This document shows, in pieces, positions 55,044 to 63,848 of a stretch of DNA of 64,000 bases. A model generated the notes under the pieces. That model searched no databases. It worked only from the letters and a program-made list of their open reading frames with translations, and was not told the origin of the DNA. Both the position numbers and the translations under genes were made by a program. The DNA is taken from contig NZ_MRDH01000006.1 in NCBI RefSeq assembly GCF_002008225.1, forward strand, positions 888,316 to 952,315. Reading direction: 5' to 3'. The stretch is from Agrobacterium salinitolerans. Its GTDB lineage: Bacteria > Pseudomonadota > Alphaproteobacteria > Rhizobiales > Rhizobiaceae. Each line of letters begins with the position of its first letter. Within the stretch, counting starts at the first letter, position 1.

Positions 55044-56204
55044 ATGAATGAGAACGCCAAGCCGGATCTCGCCGACACTGCGGCCTTGCTGCTGGACAAG
55101 GCCGATCCACTTGCGACACCGGCTTCGGTTTCGCAGCGCGATGACGCGCGTAGCCAGCAACCGCTCGGACGAGAGGCGCTTGATGTCTTCGTTGCCTGGT
55201 CGATCATCGGCATTTTCCTGATCGTGTCCATGGCGGTCATCCATGAATTGTCGATGATCCTGATGCCCGTTGTGATGGCGGTTGTCGTCGGTATGATCCT
55301 CGGCGTCTCGGCCGAGAAACTGGCCTCCTACGGCATCCCGGGCGCAGGCGTCGCCATCATCCTGTCCACACTCGTCGCCGCCGTCATTTTCTTCGTGGTC
55401 AATTCGCTGGTGGACCCGGTCTCGCAGCTGGCATCGGAGGGCCCAGCCCTGATCGAGCGGACCATTGATCGCTTCTTGCCCTATTTCGAAAATATGAGGT
55501 GGCTGAATATTTCTGCGGCCACCTTCAGCATGGGCTCCATGTCCATGGAATCGCTGCTGTCGCGTAGCGGCGAAATCATCTCGTTGCTCGGCGCGAACGT
55601 GACGCCCGCGATCGTGCAGGGGCTGATCTTCCTTGCGGCGCTCCTGATGTTTCTCTACAGCCGCCTGCGGCTGCGCAAGGCCCTCATCATGGCCTTCCCG
55701 GCGCGCCATCAGCGACTTAGAACCATCCGCATCATCGGCTCGGTGGAAAAAGTGCTCGGCACCTATTTTGCCACGGCGAGCCTGATCTACGCCGCGCTTG
55801 GCGTCACCATGATCGTGATCGCTTATCTCGGAGGTCTCTCCATGCCGCTATTGTGGGGTCTTTTTGCCTTCCTTTCGAGCTTCGTGCCGTTTCTCGGCAT
55901 TACCCTCATGACCATATCGCTCACCGTCGCCGGCATCATCACCCATGACAACATGGTCCTCGCGCTGCTGCCGGCGGGCGCCTTCTTCACCATTCACCTG
56001 TTGATGGAGAACCTCGCCTTCCCGGCTGTCGTCGGCCGTAACATGGAAATCAATCCCTTCCTCGTTTTCGTGATGATCATCTTCTGGACGTGGATGTGGG
56101 GGGCGGCCGGCGCGATGCTCGCCCTGCCGCTATCGTTGATCGCCATGACGGTGACACGCGAACTCTTCCCCACCCGCCGGGTGGTGCCGAACCTGCCCGA
56201 CTAG
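55044..56204 (+). CDS. AI-2E family transporter
   Basis: 386 residues with about eight helices in the AI-2E (TqsA/PerM) pattern: paired helices about 65-110, a soluble middle (about 130-180), then IRIIGSVEKVLGTYFATAS and GLFAFLSSFVPFLG, FTIHLLMENLAFPAVVGRNM, and INPFLVFVMIIFWTWMWGAAGAMLALPL (in parts). Some members export autoinducer-2, others act as Na+/H+ antiporters. The start ATG 55044 lies behind GGGGGAT. Stop is 17 bases from the convergent ada gene. Confidence 0.92.
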   Translation: MNENAKPDLADTAALLLDKADPLATPASVSQRDDARSQQPLGREALDVFVAWSIIGIFLIVSMAVIHELSMILMPVVMAVVVGMILGVSAEKLASYGIPGAGVAIILSTLVAAVIFFVVNSLVDPVSQLASEGPALIERTIDRFLPYFENMRWLNISAATFSMGSMSMESLLSRSGEIISLLGANVTPAIVQGLIFLAALLMFLYSRLRLRKALIMAFPARHQRLRTIRIIGSVEKVLGTYFATASLIYAALGVTMIVIAYLGGLSMPLLWGLFAFLSSFVPFLGITLMTISLTVAGIITHDNMVLALLPAGAFFTIHLLMENLAFPAVVGRNMEINPFLVFVMIIFWTWMWGAAGAMLALPLSLIAMTVTRELFPTRRVVPNLPD

Positions 56205-56221
56205 CCTCTTCTTCGGCGCCA

Positions 56222-57313
56222 TCAGGAGGCGAGCGGAACTTTTTGCACGCCGCGGAGCGTCTGCGCCATGCGGCGCTCGTGCTCGATCAGCCATTTCTTG
56301 CGCCACAGCCCGCCGCCATAGCCAGTCAGGCTGCCATCGGCGCCCAGCACACGGTGGCACGGCACAACAATGGCGATCTGGTTCGCGCCATTGGCACGCG
56401 CGACCGCACGTACGGCGGATGACCTGTCCATGGCGGTTGCGAGCGAGGAATAGCTGACGATCTCGCCCGCCGGGATTTCCCGCAGGTTGCGCCAGACATC
56501 GCGCTCGAAGGGTGTGCCATGGCCGGCAAGACGCGTTTTGAAGGCAGCCGAATGACCGGCGAAATAGGCCTTGAGTTCCGCTTCGATCTGGCCGGTCACG
56601 GCCGTTCGGCCAAGCACCATATCCGCGCCGGTGCGCGTCTTCAGCCGCTTCAATTCAGCGGCGAGCGCCGGCCGGTCGGCAAATTCGAGGAGATGCAGGG
56701 CGTGATCGTCAGCGACGGCGAGCATCGGGCCGATCGGCGTATCGATCCAGTCGCCCTTCAAGAACCCCTTGCCTTTCATCGCGACGGGCGAAGAGCCGAA
56801 GAACTGGTTGATGGCGGCGCGGAAGCCGCTGCCGGATTCATAACCGGCGTCGATCTGGGCGCCTATCACCGCTTCGCCGGAAGCGAGGCTCTCCGCCGCA
56901 CCGCCCACCCGCCGCAATCTGGCGATTTCCAGAAAGCTCATGCCGAAACGGCGCTTGAAGGTGCGGCGCACGGTGGAAGGATCATGGCCGAGCGCCACCA
57001 CATCCTCCTCGCGCCAGCGCCGCGCCGGGTCGCTTTCCAGCGCCGTCAGCAGCGACGTCACGGTTTCGTCGGCGGAGCCATAGGACAGCATCGGCTTGCA
57101 GCGCTTGCAGGGACGGAAACCCGCCTCCAGACATTCGGCGATGGTCTCGCGGAACCGGCAGTTTTCGATCTTCGGCTTTCGCGCCGTGCAGGTGAAGCGG
57201 CAGAAAATCTTCGTCGACGTCACACACACATAGGCCACGCCCTCATAGGCGGGGTCCTTGTTCACAAGGGCGGAATAGAGCGTTTCGGTATCGGGGCGTT
57301 TGAACAGCATCAT
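56222..57313 (-). CDS. ada: Ada: methylated-DNA methyltransferase and adaptive-response activator
   Basis: 363 residues. The zinc site Cys38, Cys42, Cys69, Cys72 (CRFTC and CKRC) falls at the same numbers as in E. coli Ada; Cys38 accepts methyl from phosphotriesters. An AraC-like domain (about 90-190, DPSTVRRTFKRRFGMSFLE) binds DNA, and the C-terminal O6-methylguanine transferase has IAIVVPCHRVLGADGSLTGYGGG (PCHRV Cys). It repairs alkylated DNA and activates the response. Starts at 57313 or 57310. Confidence 0.96.
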   Translation of the reverse strand: MMLFKRPDTETLYSALVNKDPAYEGVAYVCVTSTKIFCRFTCTARKPKIENCRFRETIAECLEAGFRPCKRCKPMLSYGSADETVTSLLTALESDPARRWREEDVVALGHDPSTVRRTFKRRFGMSFLEIARLRRVGGAAESLASGEAVIGAQIDAGYESGSGFRAAINQFFGSSPVAMKGKGFLKGDWIDTPIGPMLAVADDHALHLLEFADRPALAAELKRLKTRTGADMVLGRTAVTGQIEAELKAYFAGHSAAFKTRLAGHGTPFERDVWRNLREIPAGEIVSYSSLATAMDRSSAVRAVARANGANQIAIVVPCHRVLGADGSLTGYGGGLWRKKWLIEHERRMAQTLRGVQKVPLAS

Positions 57314-57440
57314 GGGGAGGATGCTAGCGCAAATTTTTGACCCGCGCCGCCGAAAAACAGGCATGGATGTGGAAGGATGTATCTTCATCCTTCAGCCCTG
57401 ACGACGGCTGCTTTCAGTGAGGTGAGCCGGTGCGGCATAT

Positions 57441-57564
57441 TTCTTCTCCCCGCCGGGGAGAAGGTGGCGCGCAGCGCCGGATGAGGGGGCGACGGTGGAA
57501 AAATGCGGGGAGCTTGCCCCCTCATCTGCCCTTCGGGCATCTTCTCCCCGGCGGGGAGAAGAAA
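57441..57564. repeat. Family A intergenic mosaic repeat, copy 7
   Basis: About 124 bp upstream of ada and downstream of the deacetylase gene. Left arm GGTGGCGCGCAGCGCCGGATG, right arm CATCTGCCCTTCGGGCATC type. Confidence 0.85.
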
Positions 57565-57583
57565 CGGGCGGCGACCTTGCGGA

Positions 57584-58309
57584 TCAATTCACCGGCGGTG
57601 CGAAGGACGGGTCGTCCAGCCGTGAAAAAATCACGCCGCGCGCCTTCAGCGCCAGAAGCCCTTTCACCACGCCCTCGCCCGCCTCATGGGTGGGCTGGTT
57701 GATGTGGGAGATGATGACATCGCCATCTTTTGCCGAAGCGATGTGTTTCGCCGTTGCAGCCGCACCCAGCAGCGAGCCGCCATCGCCATTGATGGAATAA
57801 CCGGCCACCCGCATGCCCAGCCGGTTGATGGTGGCCATGGAGGAGTTGGTATATTTGGCCGTCGCACCGCGGAACCATTGCGGCTGGAGGCCGGTGGCGG
57901 CGACGATGGCCTGACGGCCGCCCTCCACCTCCTGCTCGACCGCCGCTTCGGAGCCGGCGGCGGCGATGCCGTAGATGGAGACCGGCTTGTCCACTGCCGG
58001 CACATGATTCTCGCCGTGATTTTCAATCTCGAACAAATCCGGATGCGCCATGAGCACGGCCAGCGCCTCGCCATTATGCTTCAGCCAGCGGGCGGTGACG
58101 AAGATCGTCGCGGGAATGCGCTCCTTCACCAGCGTATCGAGGATGCGGTGGTCGGTCTTGCCCATGCAGGCGTCCAGCGTCATCGCCACCCGCACCTTAC
58201 CGTCATGCTGCGGCGACATTTTCAGCGACGGCTCGACAAGGCCGGTTCCCGCAAAGGCGACGGATGAGGCGGAGAAAAACAGGGTGGCGATGAAGAGGCG
58301 ACGCAGCAT
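57584..58309 (-). CDS. Polysaccharide deacetylase family protein
   Basis: 241 residues with a signal peptide (about 1-20, LFIATLFFSASSVAFA). The NodB-like core: MTLDACMGKTDHRILDTLVK, with Asp in TLDAC and Asp-His in KTDHRI as first metal sites; IENHGENHVPA as the HxxxH; a late GDVIISHINQPT. It acts in the periplasm on an acetylated glycan. The TLDAC form (usual TFDDG) is a variant seen in a subfamily. Starts at 58309. Confidence 0.87.
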   Translation of the reverse strand: MLRRLFIATLFFSASSVAFAGTGLVEPSLKMSPQHDGKVRVAMTLDACMGKTDHRILDTLVKERIPATIFVTARWLKHNGEALAVLMAHPDLFEIENHGENHVPAVDKPVSIYGIAAAGSEAAVEQEVEGGRQAIVAATGLQPQWFRGATAKYTNSSMATINRLGMRVAGYSINGDGGSLLGAAATAKHIASAKDGDVIISHINQPTHEAGEGVVKGLLALKARGVIFSRLDDPSFAPPVN

Positions 58310-58360
58310 TTTGTGTTCCGGAGTGTGAAGAGCTGGCAATCCGCCCGCAAAGCGCCCGAA

Positions 58361-59269
58361 TTAAGGCGCGGTTTCCAGCGCAGACAGCGCCTCCAGCGCC
58401 TCTTCCACCCGCTGGCGTTCGGCGCTGGTGAGCGGCAGGATCGGCCGGGGCGGTTCGCTCACCGTCAGCGTCAGCATGTTGGCGGCGGCGTAAACCACGC
58501 GAATGCTGCCGAATTCCTTAAACAGCGTCCAGAGCGGCTGGAAGGCCACTTCGATCCGCTTGACCTCTTCCGCATTGCCGGCCTGAGCCGCCCGCATCAG
58601 CCGCAGGGCTGGAACCGGCAGCAGGCCGGCGACCACGCTGTACCAGGCGTCGCCGCCGGCAAGCGTGGCGTCAGCGCAGCCCCAGTCGCCGCTGTAACCG
58701 ATGGCGAAATCTTGCCCCAGCTTCGGGCGCAGCCGCGCAAGCTCGCCAGCATAATCGGAATCGGCCGGCAGCGGCATCTTGATGGCGCGGATATTGGGGA
58801 TATAGGCAAGCCGCACCAGAAGCTCGTCGCTGAAGGTGAAGCGCGTGGTCGTCGGGTTGTTGTAGATGGCGAGCGGCAGCGCCGTCGCACCCGCCACGGC
58901 GGCGAAATGGTGATAGGCCTCTTCCTGCGTCAGCGGCGTGTAGGACACGGGCGCCAGCAGCAACGCATCGGCGCCGGCGGCTTCCGCATCCTTTGCCAGC
59001 GCCACGGCGTCATCGGTGCGCAAGGCGCCGACGCCTGCCATCAATATGCGCTTGCCCTTGAGGATGCCGGCGGCCGCTTCGATGGCACGGCGCCTCTCCT
59101 CACGCGTGAGATACATATAGATGCCGGTGCTGCCGAGAATACCGACGGAATCGACCGCCGCCGCATCCAGCCGCTCGATCAGGGCGCAGAAGGCCTCGAC
59201 ATCGACCCGCCCGGCCTCATCGGCGGGCGTGATCGGAAAAGCAGAAAGCCCCTTGAATCGTCTCGCCAT
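58361..59269 (-). CDS. DapA/NanA-family aldolase (DHDPS-like)
   Basis: 302 residues. FPITPADEAGRVDVEAF opens the (beta/alpha)8 barrel; GILGSTGIYMYLTREER stands where DHDPS has GTTGE; AIYNNPTTTRF has the catalytic Tyr, and IRAIKMPLPADSD the Schiff-base Lys. The changed GTTGE loop argues against lysine biosynthesis and for catabolism of a sugar acid or related keto acid. ATG 59269 has GAGGG at best spacing; 59284 and 59275 also possible. Confidence 0.88.
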   Translation of the reverse strand: MARRFKGLSAFPITPADEAGRVDVEAFCALIERLDAAAVDSVGILGSTGIYMYLTREERRRAIEAAAGILKGKRILMAGVGALRTDDAVALAKDAEAAGADALLLAPVSYTPLTQEEAYHHFAAVAGATALPLAIYNNPTTTRFTFSDELLVRLAYIPNIRAIKMPLPADSDYAGELARLRPKLGQDFAIGYSGDWGCADATLAGGDAWYSVVAGLLPVPALRLMRAAQAGNAEEVKRIEVAFQPLWTLFKEFGSIRVVYAAANMLTLTVSEPPRPILPLTSAERQRVEEALEALSALETAP

Positions 59270-59374
59270 GTCCATGTCCCTCACTTCGATCGGAAGTCAG
59301 GGTTACAGAGCCGGCCGCACGGCCGCAACAAAAGCGGCGGTTAAAGACTGACCTGAAATCGAAAAATTCCGTGC

Positions 59375-59776
59375 TCAGTCATAAAGATACAACTTCTTCC
59401 ACTGCTGTTCGGGAATTTTGTCGCCCACACGGTAGTCGAAGGACTGGATGCTGAGACTGTCGCTCTTGAGCTGGCACTTATATTTCAGCTTATACCATTC
59501 GCCCGCACTCCTGAAGACTGCGCCGGGCGCCTTGATGGAGTTCTTGCCCACTTCCGGATCGCCGAAAGTATAGGCGATGACCTTGTCGGGTTTCATGCCC
59601 TTCTGCTCCGTTGCAATGCGCTCCATCGCCTCGATATCGCAGCGCTGTTCCAGCCGCTCCTCGGGGGCCAGCGCGTTCAACTGCCGCATGACGCTGGCAT
59701 CGATCGCAAAAGCGGGGGTGAAGGTCTGCAAGCCAAGGAAAAAGGCAGAAAGGGCAGCGGGAAGAAGCTTTCGCAT
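59375..59776 (-). CDS. DUF930 periplasmic protein
   Basis: 133 residues with a signal peptide (about 1-24, ending TPAFA). MRQLNALAPEERLEQRCDIEAMERI and YKLKYKCQLKSDSLSIQSFDYRVGD (cited in parts) fit DUF930; Cys46 and Cys101 could form a disulfide. Function unknown. Convergent-side neighbour is the DapA-like gene; upstream the oligopeptidase is divergent. Confidence 0.85.
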   Translation of the reverse strand: MRKLLPAALSAFFLGLQTFTPAFAIDASVMRQLNALAPEERLEQRCDIEAMERIATEQKGMKPDKVIAYTFGDPEVGKNSIKAPGAVFRSAGEWYKLKYKCQLKSDSLSIQSFDYRVGDKIPEQQWKKLYLYD

Positions 59777-59999
59777 GGGGTCCTGTCAGTTTTTTCGTTT
59801 GTTCTTGTGGTGGGCGGCAGGCCGGGCAGCCTGCATCCATCATCGCTGATTTGCCGGATATTGCCAGAATGTGATCGAAAGCTGACGAAATTGTGCCCGA
59901 GCCGCATTCCGCCTGTGGAGATTTGAAACTTGATCGGCCGCAAGGCCCGCTCTACATCTTGGTGCCGCCCAAGATTTTTTACAGGAAAGCGAGTTTCCC

Positions 60000-62099
60000 T
60001 TGCCGATTTTCAAGAACCTGCCCGCCGCCCCGACCGCCGAAAAAAGGCCCGTTCAGGATACGCATCACGGCATTACCCGCACCGACGATTACGCCTGGTT
60101 CCGGGCCGATAACTGGCAGGCCATGTTCAAGGACCCTACCCTGCTCGACCCCGCCATCCGTACCCATCTGGAGGCCGAGAACGCCTATATGGAAGCGGCC
60201 ATGGGGGACACGAAGGCGCTTCAGGAAAAGCTGTTCGAGGAAATGAAAGGCCGTATCAAGCAGGACGATTCCTCCGTTCCGGTCAATGACGGTCCTTACG
60301 CCTATGGCACCCTGTTCGTGACCGGCGGCGAGCAGCCGCATTATTTCCGCACCCCGCGCGGCGGCGGCGAAAAACATGTGCTGCTGAACGGCGACAAGGA
60401 AGCGGAGGGCAAGGATTATTTCCGTCTTGCCGGTCTCGACCAGTCTTCCGATCATAGCCACGGTATCTGGGGTTACGATGACAAGGGCTCGGAATATTTC
60501 ACCCTGCGCATCCGCAACCTCGAGACCGGCGAGGACCTTGCCGACGTCGTCGAAAATACCGGCGGCGGCGGGGCATGGGCACCCGACGGCAAGAGCTTCT
60601 TTTATACGCTGCAGGACGAGAACCACCGCCCCTCCAAGGTCTTCCATCACATCATCGGCGAGCCGCAATCGGCCGACCGGCTGGTCTATGAGGAAAAGGA
60701 TCCCGGCTTCTTCATGGGTGTCGGCGCATCCGTGCTCGACGATTTCATCTTCATCGACATTCACGACCATGAGACCAGCGAATATCGCATTCTCTCCACG
60801 AAAGACCTGACCGCCGAGCCTGCTGTCGTGGCGGAGCGCGAAGAGGGCGTCGAATATTCGATGTGCGAAGGCGGCGATGTGTTCTTCATCCTCACCAATG
60901 ACGGCGACGCCAAGGATTTCCGCATCGTGGAAGCGCCCGTCACCGCACCCGGCAAGGAAAACTGGAAAGAAGTCGTGCCCCACGAGCCGGGCCGCCTCAT
61001 CCTCTCCGTCGACGCCTATGCCCGCCACCTGATCTGGTTGGAACGCCGCGACGGCCTGCCGCGCATCGTCATCCGCGATCGCCGCACGGGCGAGGAACAT
61101 TCCATCGCCTTTGCCGAGGAAGCCTATTCGCTTGGCCTGCATGGCGCGGCGGAATATGACACCGATGTCATCCGCTTCTCCTATTCCTCGATGACAACGC
61201 CGAGCCAGCTGTTCGACTACGACATGGTGACCCGCGAGCGCACGCTGCTGAAGACGCAGGAAGTGCCTTCCGGCCACAATCCGGACGATTACATCACCCG
61301 CCGTATCATGGCGCCTGCCCATGACGGCGAACTGGTGCCGGTGTCCCTGCTCTATCGCAAGGATGTGGCGCTTAACGGTTCCGCCCCCTGCCTGCTCTAC
61401 GGATATGGCGCTTACGGCATCACCATCCCCGCCTCCTTCTCCACCACGACGCTGTCGCTCGCCGACCGTGGTTTCATCTATGCCATCGCCCATATTCGCG
61501 GCGGCAAGGACAAGGGTTTCGAATGGTACGAAACCGGCAAGATGGAAGCCAAACAGAACACCTTCAAGGATTTCATCGCCGCTGCCGATCATCTCGTTCA
61601 GGAAGGTTTCACCTCCTATCAGGGCATCGTCGCTGAAGGCGGTTCGGCCGGCGGCATGCTGATGGGGGCGGTCGCCAATATGGCGCCGGAAAAATTCGCC
61701 GGCATCATCGCCGCCGTTCCCTTCGTGGACGTGCTGACCACCATGCTCGATGACACTTTGCCGCTGACACCGCCGGAATGGCCGGAATGGGGCAACCCAC
61801 TGGAATCGGCGGAGGAATATGGCTGGATCGCCGCCTACAGCCCCTATGACAATGTGGGTGCTAAGCCCTACCCGCCAATTCTCGCGCTTTCCGGTCTCAC
61901 CGATCCGCGCGTGACCTATTGGGAACCGACCAAATGGGTAGCGAAGCTGCGCGAAAAGACGATAGGGGAAGCGCCCATCCTGCTAAAGACCAACATGGCG
62001 GCAGGCCATGGCGGCAAGTCCGGGCGTTTCCAGCGGCTGGAGGAAATCGCCTTCGAATATGCCTTTGCGCTGAAGGTGGCCGGCAAGGACGCTGTTTGA
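60000..62099 (+). CDS. ptrB: Prolyl oligopeptidase-family protease, oligopeptidase B
   Basis: 699 residues, the usual length. A beta-propeller (about 70-400) caps the catalytic domain: DDYITRRIMAPAHDGELVPVSLLYRK, GYGAYGI, IRGGKDKGFEWYETGKM, nucleophile Ser in AEGGSAGGMLMGAV, SGLTDPRVTYWEP with Asp, and AAGHGGKSGRF with His. It cuts after basic residues in short peptides. TTG start at 60000 behind AGGAAAGCGAG. A GC hairpin follows at 62114. Confidence 0.95.
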   Translation: MPIFKNLPAAPTAEKRPVQDTHHGITRTDDYAWFRADNWQAMFKDPTLLDPAIRTHLEAENAYMEAAMGDTKALQEKLFEEMKGRIKQDDSSVPVNDGPYAYGTLFVTGGEQPHYFRTPRGGGEKHVLLNGDKEAEGKDYFRLAGLDQSSDHSHGIWGYDDKGSEYFTLRIRNLETGEDLADVVENTGGGGAWAPDGKSFFYTLQDENHRPSKVFHHIIGEPQSADRLVYEEKDPGFFMGVGASVLDDFIFIDIHDHETSEYRILSTKDLTAEPAVVAEREEGVEYSMCEGGDVFFILTNDGDAKDFRIVEAPVTAPGKENWKEVVPHEPGRLILSVDAYARHLIWLERRDGLPRIVIRDRRTGEEHSIAFAEEAYSLGLHGAAEYDTDVIRFSYSSMTTPSQLFDYDMVTRERTLLKTQEVPSGHNPDDYITRRIMAPAHDGELVPVSLLYRKDVALNGSAPCLLYGYGAYGITIPASFSTTTLSLADRGFIYAIAHIRGGKDKGFEWYETGKMEAKQNTFKDFIAAADHLVQEGFTSYQGIVAEGGSAGGMLMGAVANMAPEKFAGIIAAVPFVDVLTTMLDDTLPLTPPEWPEWGNPLESAEEYGWIAAYSPYDNVGAKPYPPILALSGLTDPRVTYWEPTKWVAKLREKTIGEAPILLKTNMAAGHGGKSGRFQRLEEIAFEYAFALKVAGKDAV

Positions 62100-62113
62100 C
62101 ATCTGATCGTGGT

Positions 62114-62138
62114 CGGGCGGCGACAGGGCCGCCGCCCG
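62114..62138 (+). terminator. Hairpin after ptrB
   Basis: CGGGCGGC-GACAGGGCC-GCCGCCCG, 14 bases after the stop codon, with no T run. Confidence 0.55.
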
Positions 62139-62271
62139 CACCGAAACAGCATAAAAATACCTTCACAAACCCTCTTTCCGAATATTTTTTCCACAAAATC
62201 GCGACTTTATTTTCTCCTTGAATTCCGACTTGATTCCACCGGGATTTTTATTTCGCCATACTGAAATATGT

Positions 62272-62300
62272 AATATATTTCTAAAAAATTAGAATATATT
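62272..62300. promoter_or_regulatory. AT dyad resembling a Ros box
   Basis: AATATATTTCTAA-AAAA-TTAGAATATATT: arms are complementary apart from one extra T. The left arm TATATTTC and right arm GAATATA resemble the ros-box arms TATATTTCA/TGTAATATA that I recall from virC/ipt promoters. Binding by Ros is an inference. Confidence 0.45.
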
Positions 62301-62593
62301 CCATGTATTACACCAAATAAAAAACGCTCCAAAAATCGAACGCATGGCTGCGATGCGCCATTTTGCGTTGCAATATCACTTTTTGGCCGTATTATGCCGA
62401 CCGTTGACATATTCATGCGCATTTTCGCCGTTGTTCTTGCGGCAATTCCGCAGCGTGTTCTGCGGTTATTCTTCTTGCCGTCAATTTTCGGCTTTTTCAC
62501 GCGCTATGTCAGTTCGCCCTTGGCAATCCGGGCTTTGCAGTGCTCCCGCTTTGCCAACTGAAAACACTGCATCAGACTTGGGGGTCTTACACC

Positions 62594-63604
62594 ATGAAGA
62601 AACTCCTAGCCTCGACCATTCTCGTAACGGGCTTTACCATCGCTGCCGGTGCAGCAAATTCCGCCAATGCCGCCGAAGAGTGCGGCAGCGTCACCATCGC
62701 CGAAATGAACTGGGCATCCGCCGGCGTCGCGGCTTATGTCGACAAGTTCATCATGGAAAACGGCTATGACTGCACGGTCAATGTCGTCAGCGGCGACACC
62801 ATGCCGACCTTCGCTTCCATGAACGAAAAGGGCCAGCCGGACATGGCGCCCGAATTGTGGGTCAATGCCGTGCGCGAGCCGCTTAATGCCGCCGTCAAGG
62901 AAGGCCGGCTGATCGAAGCCTCGAAAATTCTCACCGATGGCGGTATCGAAGGCTGGTGGATCCCGAAATTCATCGCCGACGAACACCCCGACATCAAGAC
63001 CGTCGAGGATGCTCTGAAACATCCCGAACTGTTCCCGGCGCCTGAAGACGCCAGCAAGGGCGCCGTGCATAATTGCCCCTCCGGCTGGAACTGCCAGGTG
63101 ACGACCGCCAATCTCTACAAGGCGCGCGAAGGCGACAAGAAGGGCTTCACGCTGGTCGACACCGGTTCGGCCGCCGGCCTTGACGGCTCCATTGCCAATG
63201 CGTTTGAAAAGAAGCAGGGCTGGCTCGGCTATTATTGGTCGCCCACCGCCATTCTCGGCAAATACGAAATGGTGAAGCTGGACGATGGCGTCGAACTAGA
63301 CCGCGCCCATTTCGACGAATGCACGGCGAAGGTCGACTGCGCCGACCCCAAGGTCAACGCCTATCCGGTGGCCGATGTCTATACCGTCATCACCAAGGAC
63401 TTCGAAAGCAAGGCCGGCGTGACGCTGGACTACATCAAGGCCCGCAGCTGGGACAACAAGACCGTGGCCGAAATCCTCGCCTGGATGGATGAGAACCAGG
63501 GCACCAACGAGGACGGCGCGGAATATTTCCTCGAGAACCATGAGGACATCTGGACAAAGTGGGTGCCGGCCGAGGTGGTCGAGAAGATCAAGGCTTCGAT
63601 GTGA
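62594..63604 (+). CDS. ABC transporter substrate-binding protein (choline/glycine betaine/proline type)
   Basis: 336 residues with a signal peptide (about 1-26, ending NSANA). The OpuAC/ProX-like domain has VTIAEMNWASAGVAAYVDKF, MAPELWVNAV, EGWWIPKFIADEHPDIKTV and NCPSGWNCQVTTANLYKA; Trp residues of these loops would form the aromatic cage for a quaternary amine. It is longer than ChoX-type proteins by some 20 residues. The permease gene follows after repeat copy 3 of family B. Confidence 0.9.
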   Translation: MKKLLASTILVTGFTIAAGAANSANAAEECGSVTIAEMNWASAGVAAYVDKFIMENGYDCTVNVVSGDTMPTFASMNEKGQPDMAPELWVNAVREPLNAAVKEGRLIEASKILTDGGIEGWWIPKFIADEHPDIKTVEDALKHPELFPAPEDASKGAVHNCPSGWNCQVTTANLYKAREGDKKGFTLVDTGSAAGLDGSIANAFEKKQGWLGYYWSPTAILGKYEMVKLDDGVELDRAHFDECTAKVDCADPKVNAYPVADVYTVITKDFESKAGVTLDYIKARSWDNKTVAEILAWMDENQGTNEDGAEYFLENHEDIWTKWVPAEVVEKIKASM

Positions 63605-63631
63605 TTGCTGGCGGGGTTGGCGCAAGCCGCT

Positions 63632-63790
63632 TACCCCCCTCTGCCCTGCCGGGCATCTCCCCCTCAAGGGGGGGAGATCGGCTGGGTGCGCTTTCACCGC
63701 TTCATCCTCAACCATCGAGATGGGCGAGACCTTGCCGCAGATCGATCTCCCCCCTTGAGGGGGAGATGTCCGGCAGGACAGAGGGGGGTG
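63632..63790. repeat. Family B intergenic palindromic repeat, copy 3
   Basis: About 159 bp between the binding-protein gene and the permease gene. The left arm equals that of copies 1 and 2 with one extra G; the right arm differs (GATGTCCGGCAGGACAGAGG). The middle is more diverged. Confidence 0.85.
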
Positions 63791-63848
63791 CCCGCGCACT
63801 CCAACCTCCACCACCCATCCCCCAAAACCCATAGGGAAAACAACAATA

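Larger units (their letters stand above)
62100..62593. promoter_or_regulatory. AT-rich upstream region of the ABC operon
   Basis: 494 bp, low GC between 62150 and 62335. It holds the ptrB hairpin and the Ros-box-like dyad (62272-62300). No ORF with a ribosome site is seen. Promoter elements of the ABC operon should lie here. Confidence 0.55.

Noticed and set aside
59979-61592. 537-codon frame antisense to oligopeptidase B
   Set aside because: Repetitive hydrophobic/Gly composition and no domain; the plus-strand frame has a full set of S9 motifs.
31203-63790. CRISPR array suspicion from repeated palindromes
   Set aside because: Copies are dispersed over tens of kb, lack regular spacers, and no cas gene is present.
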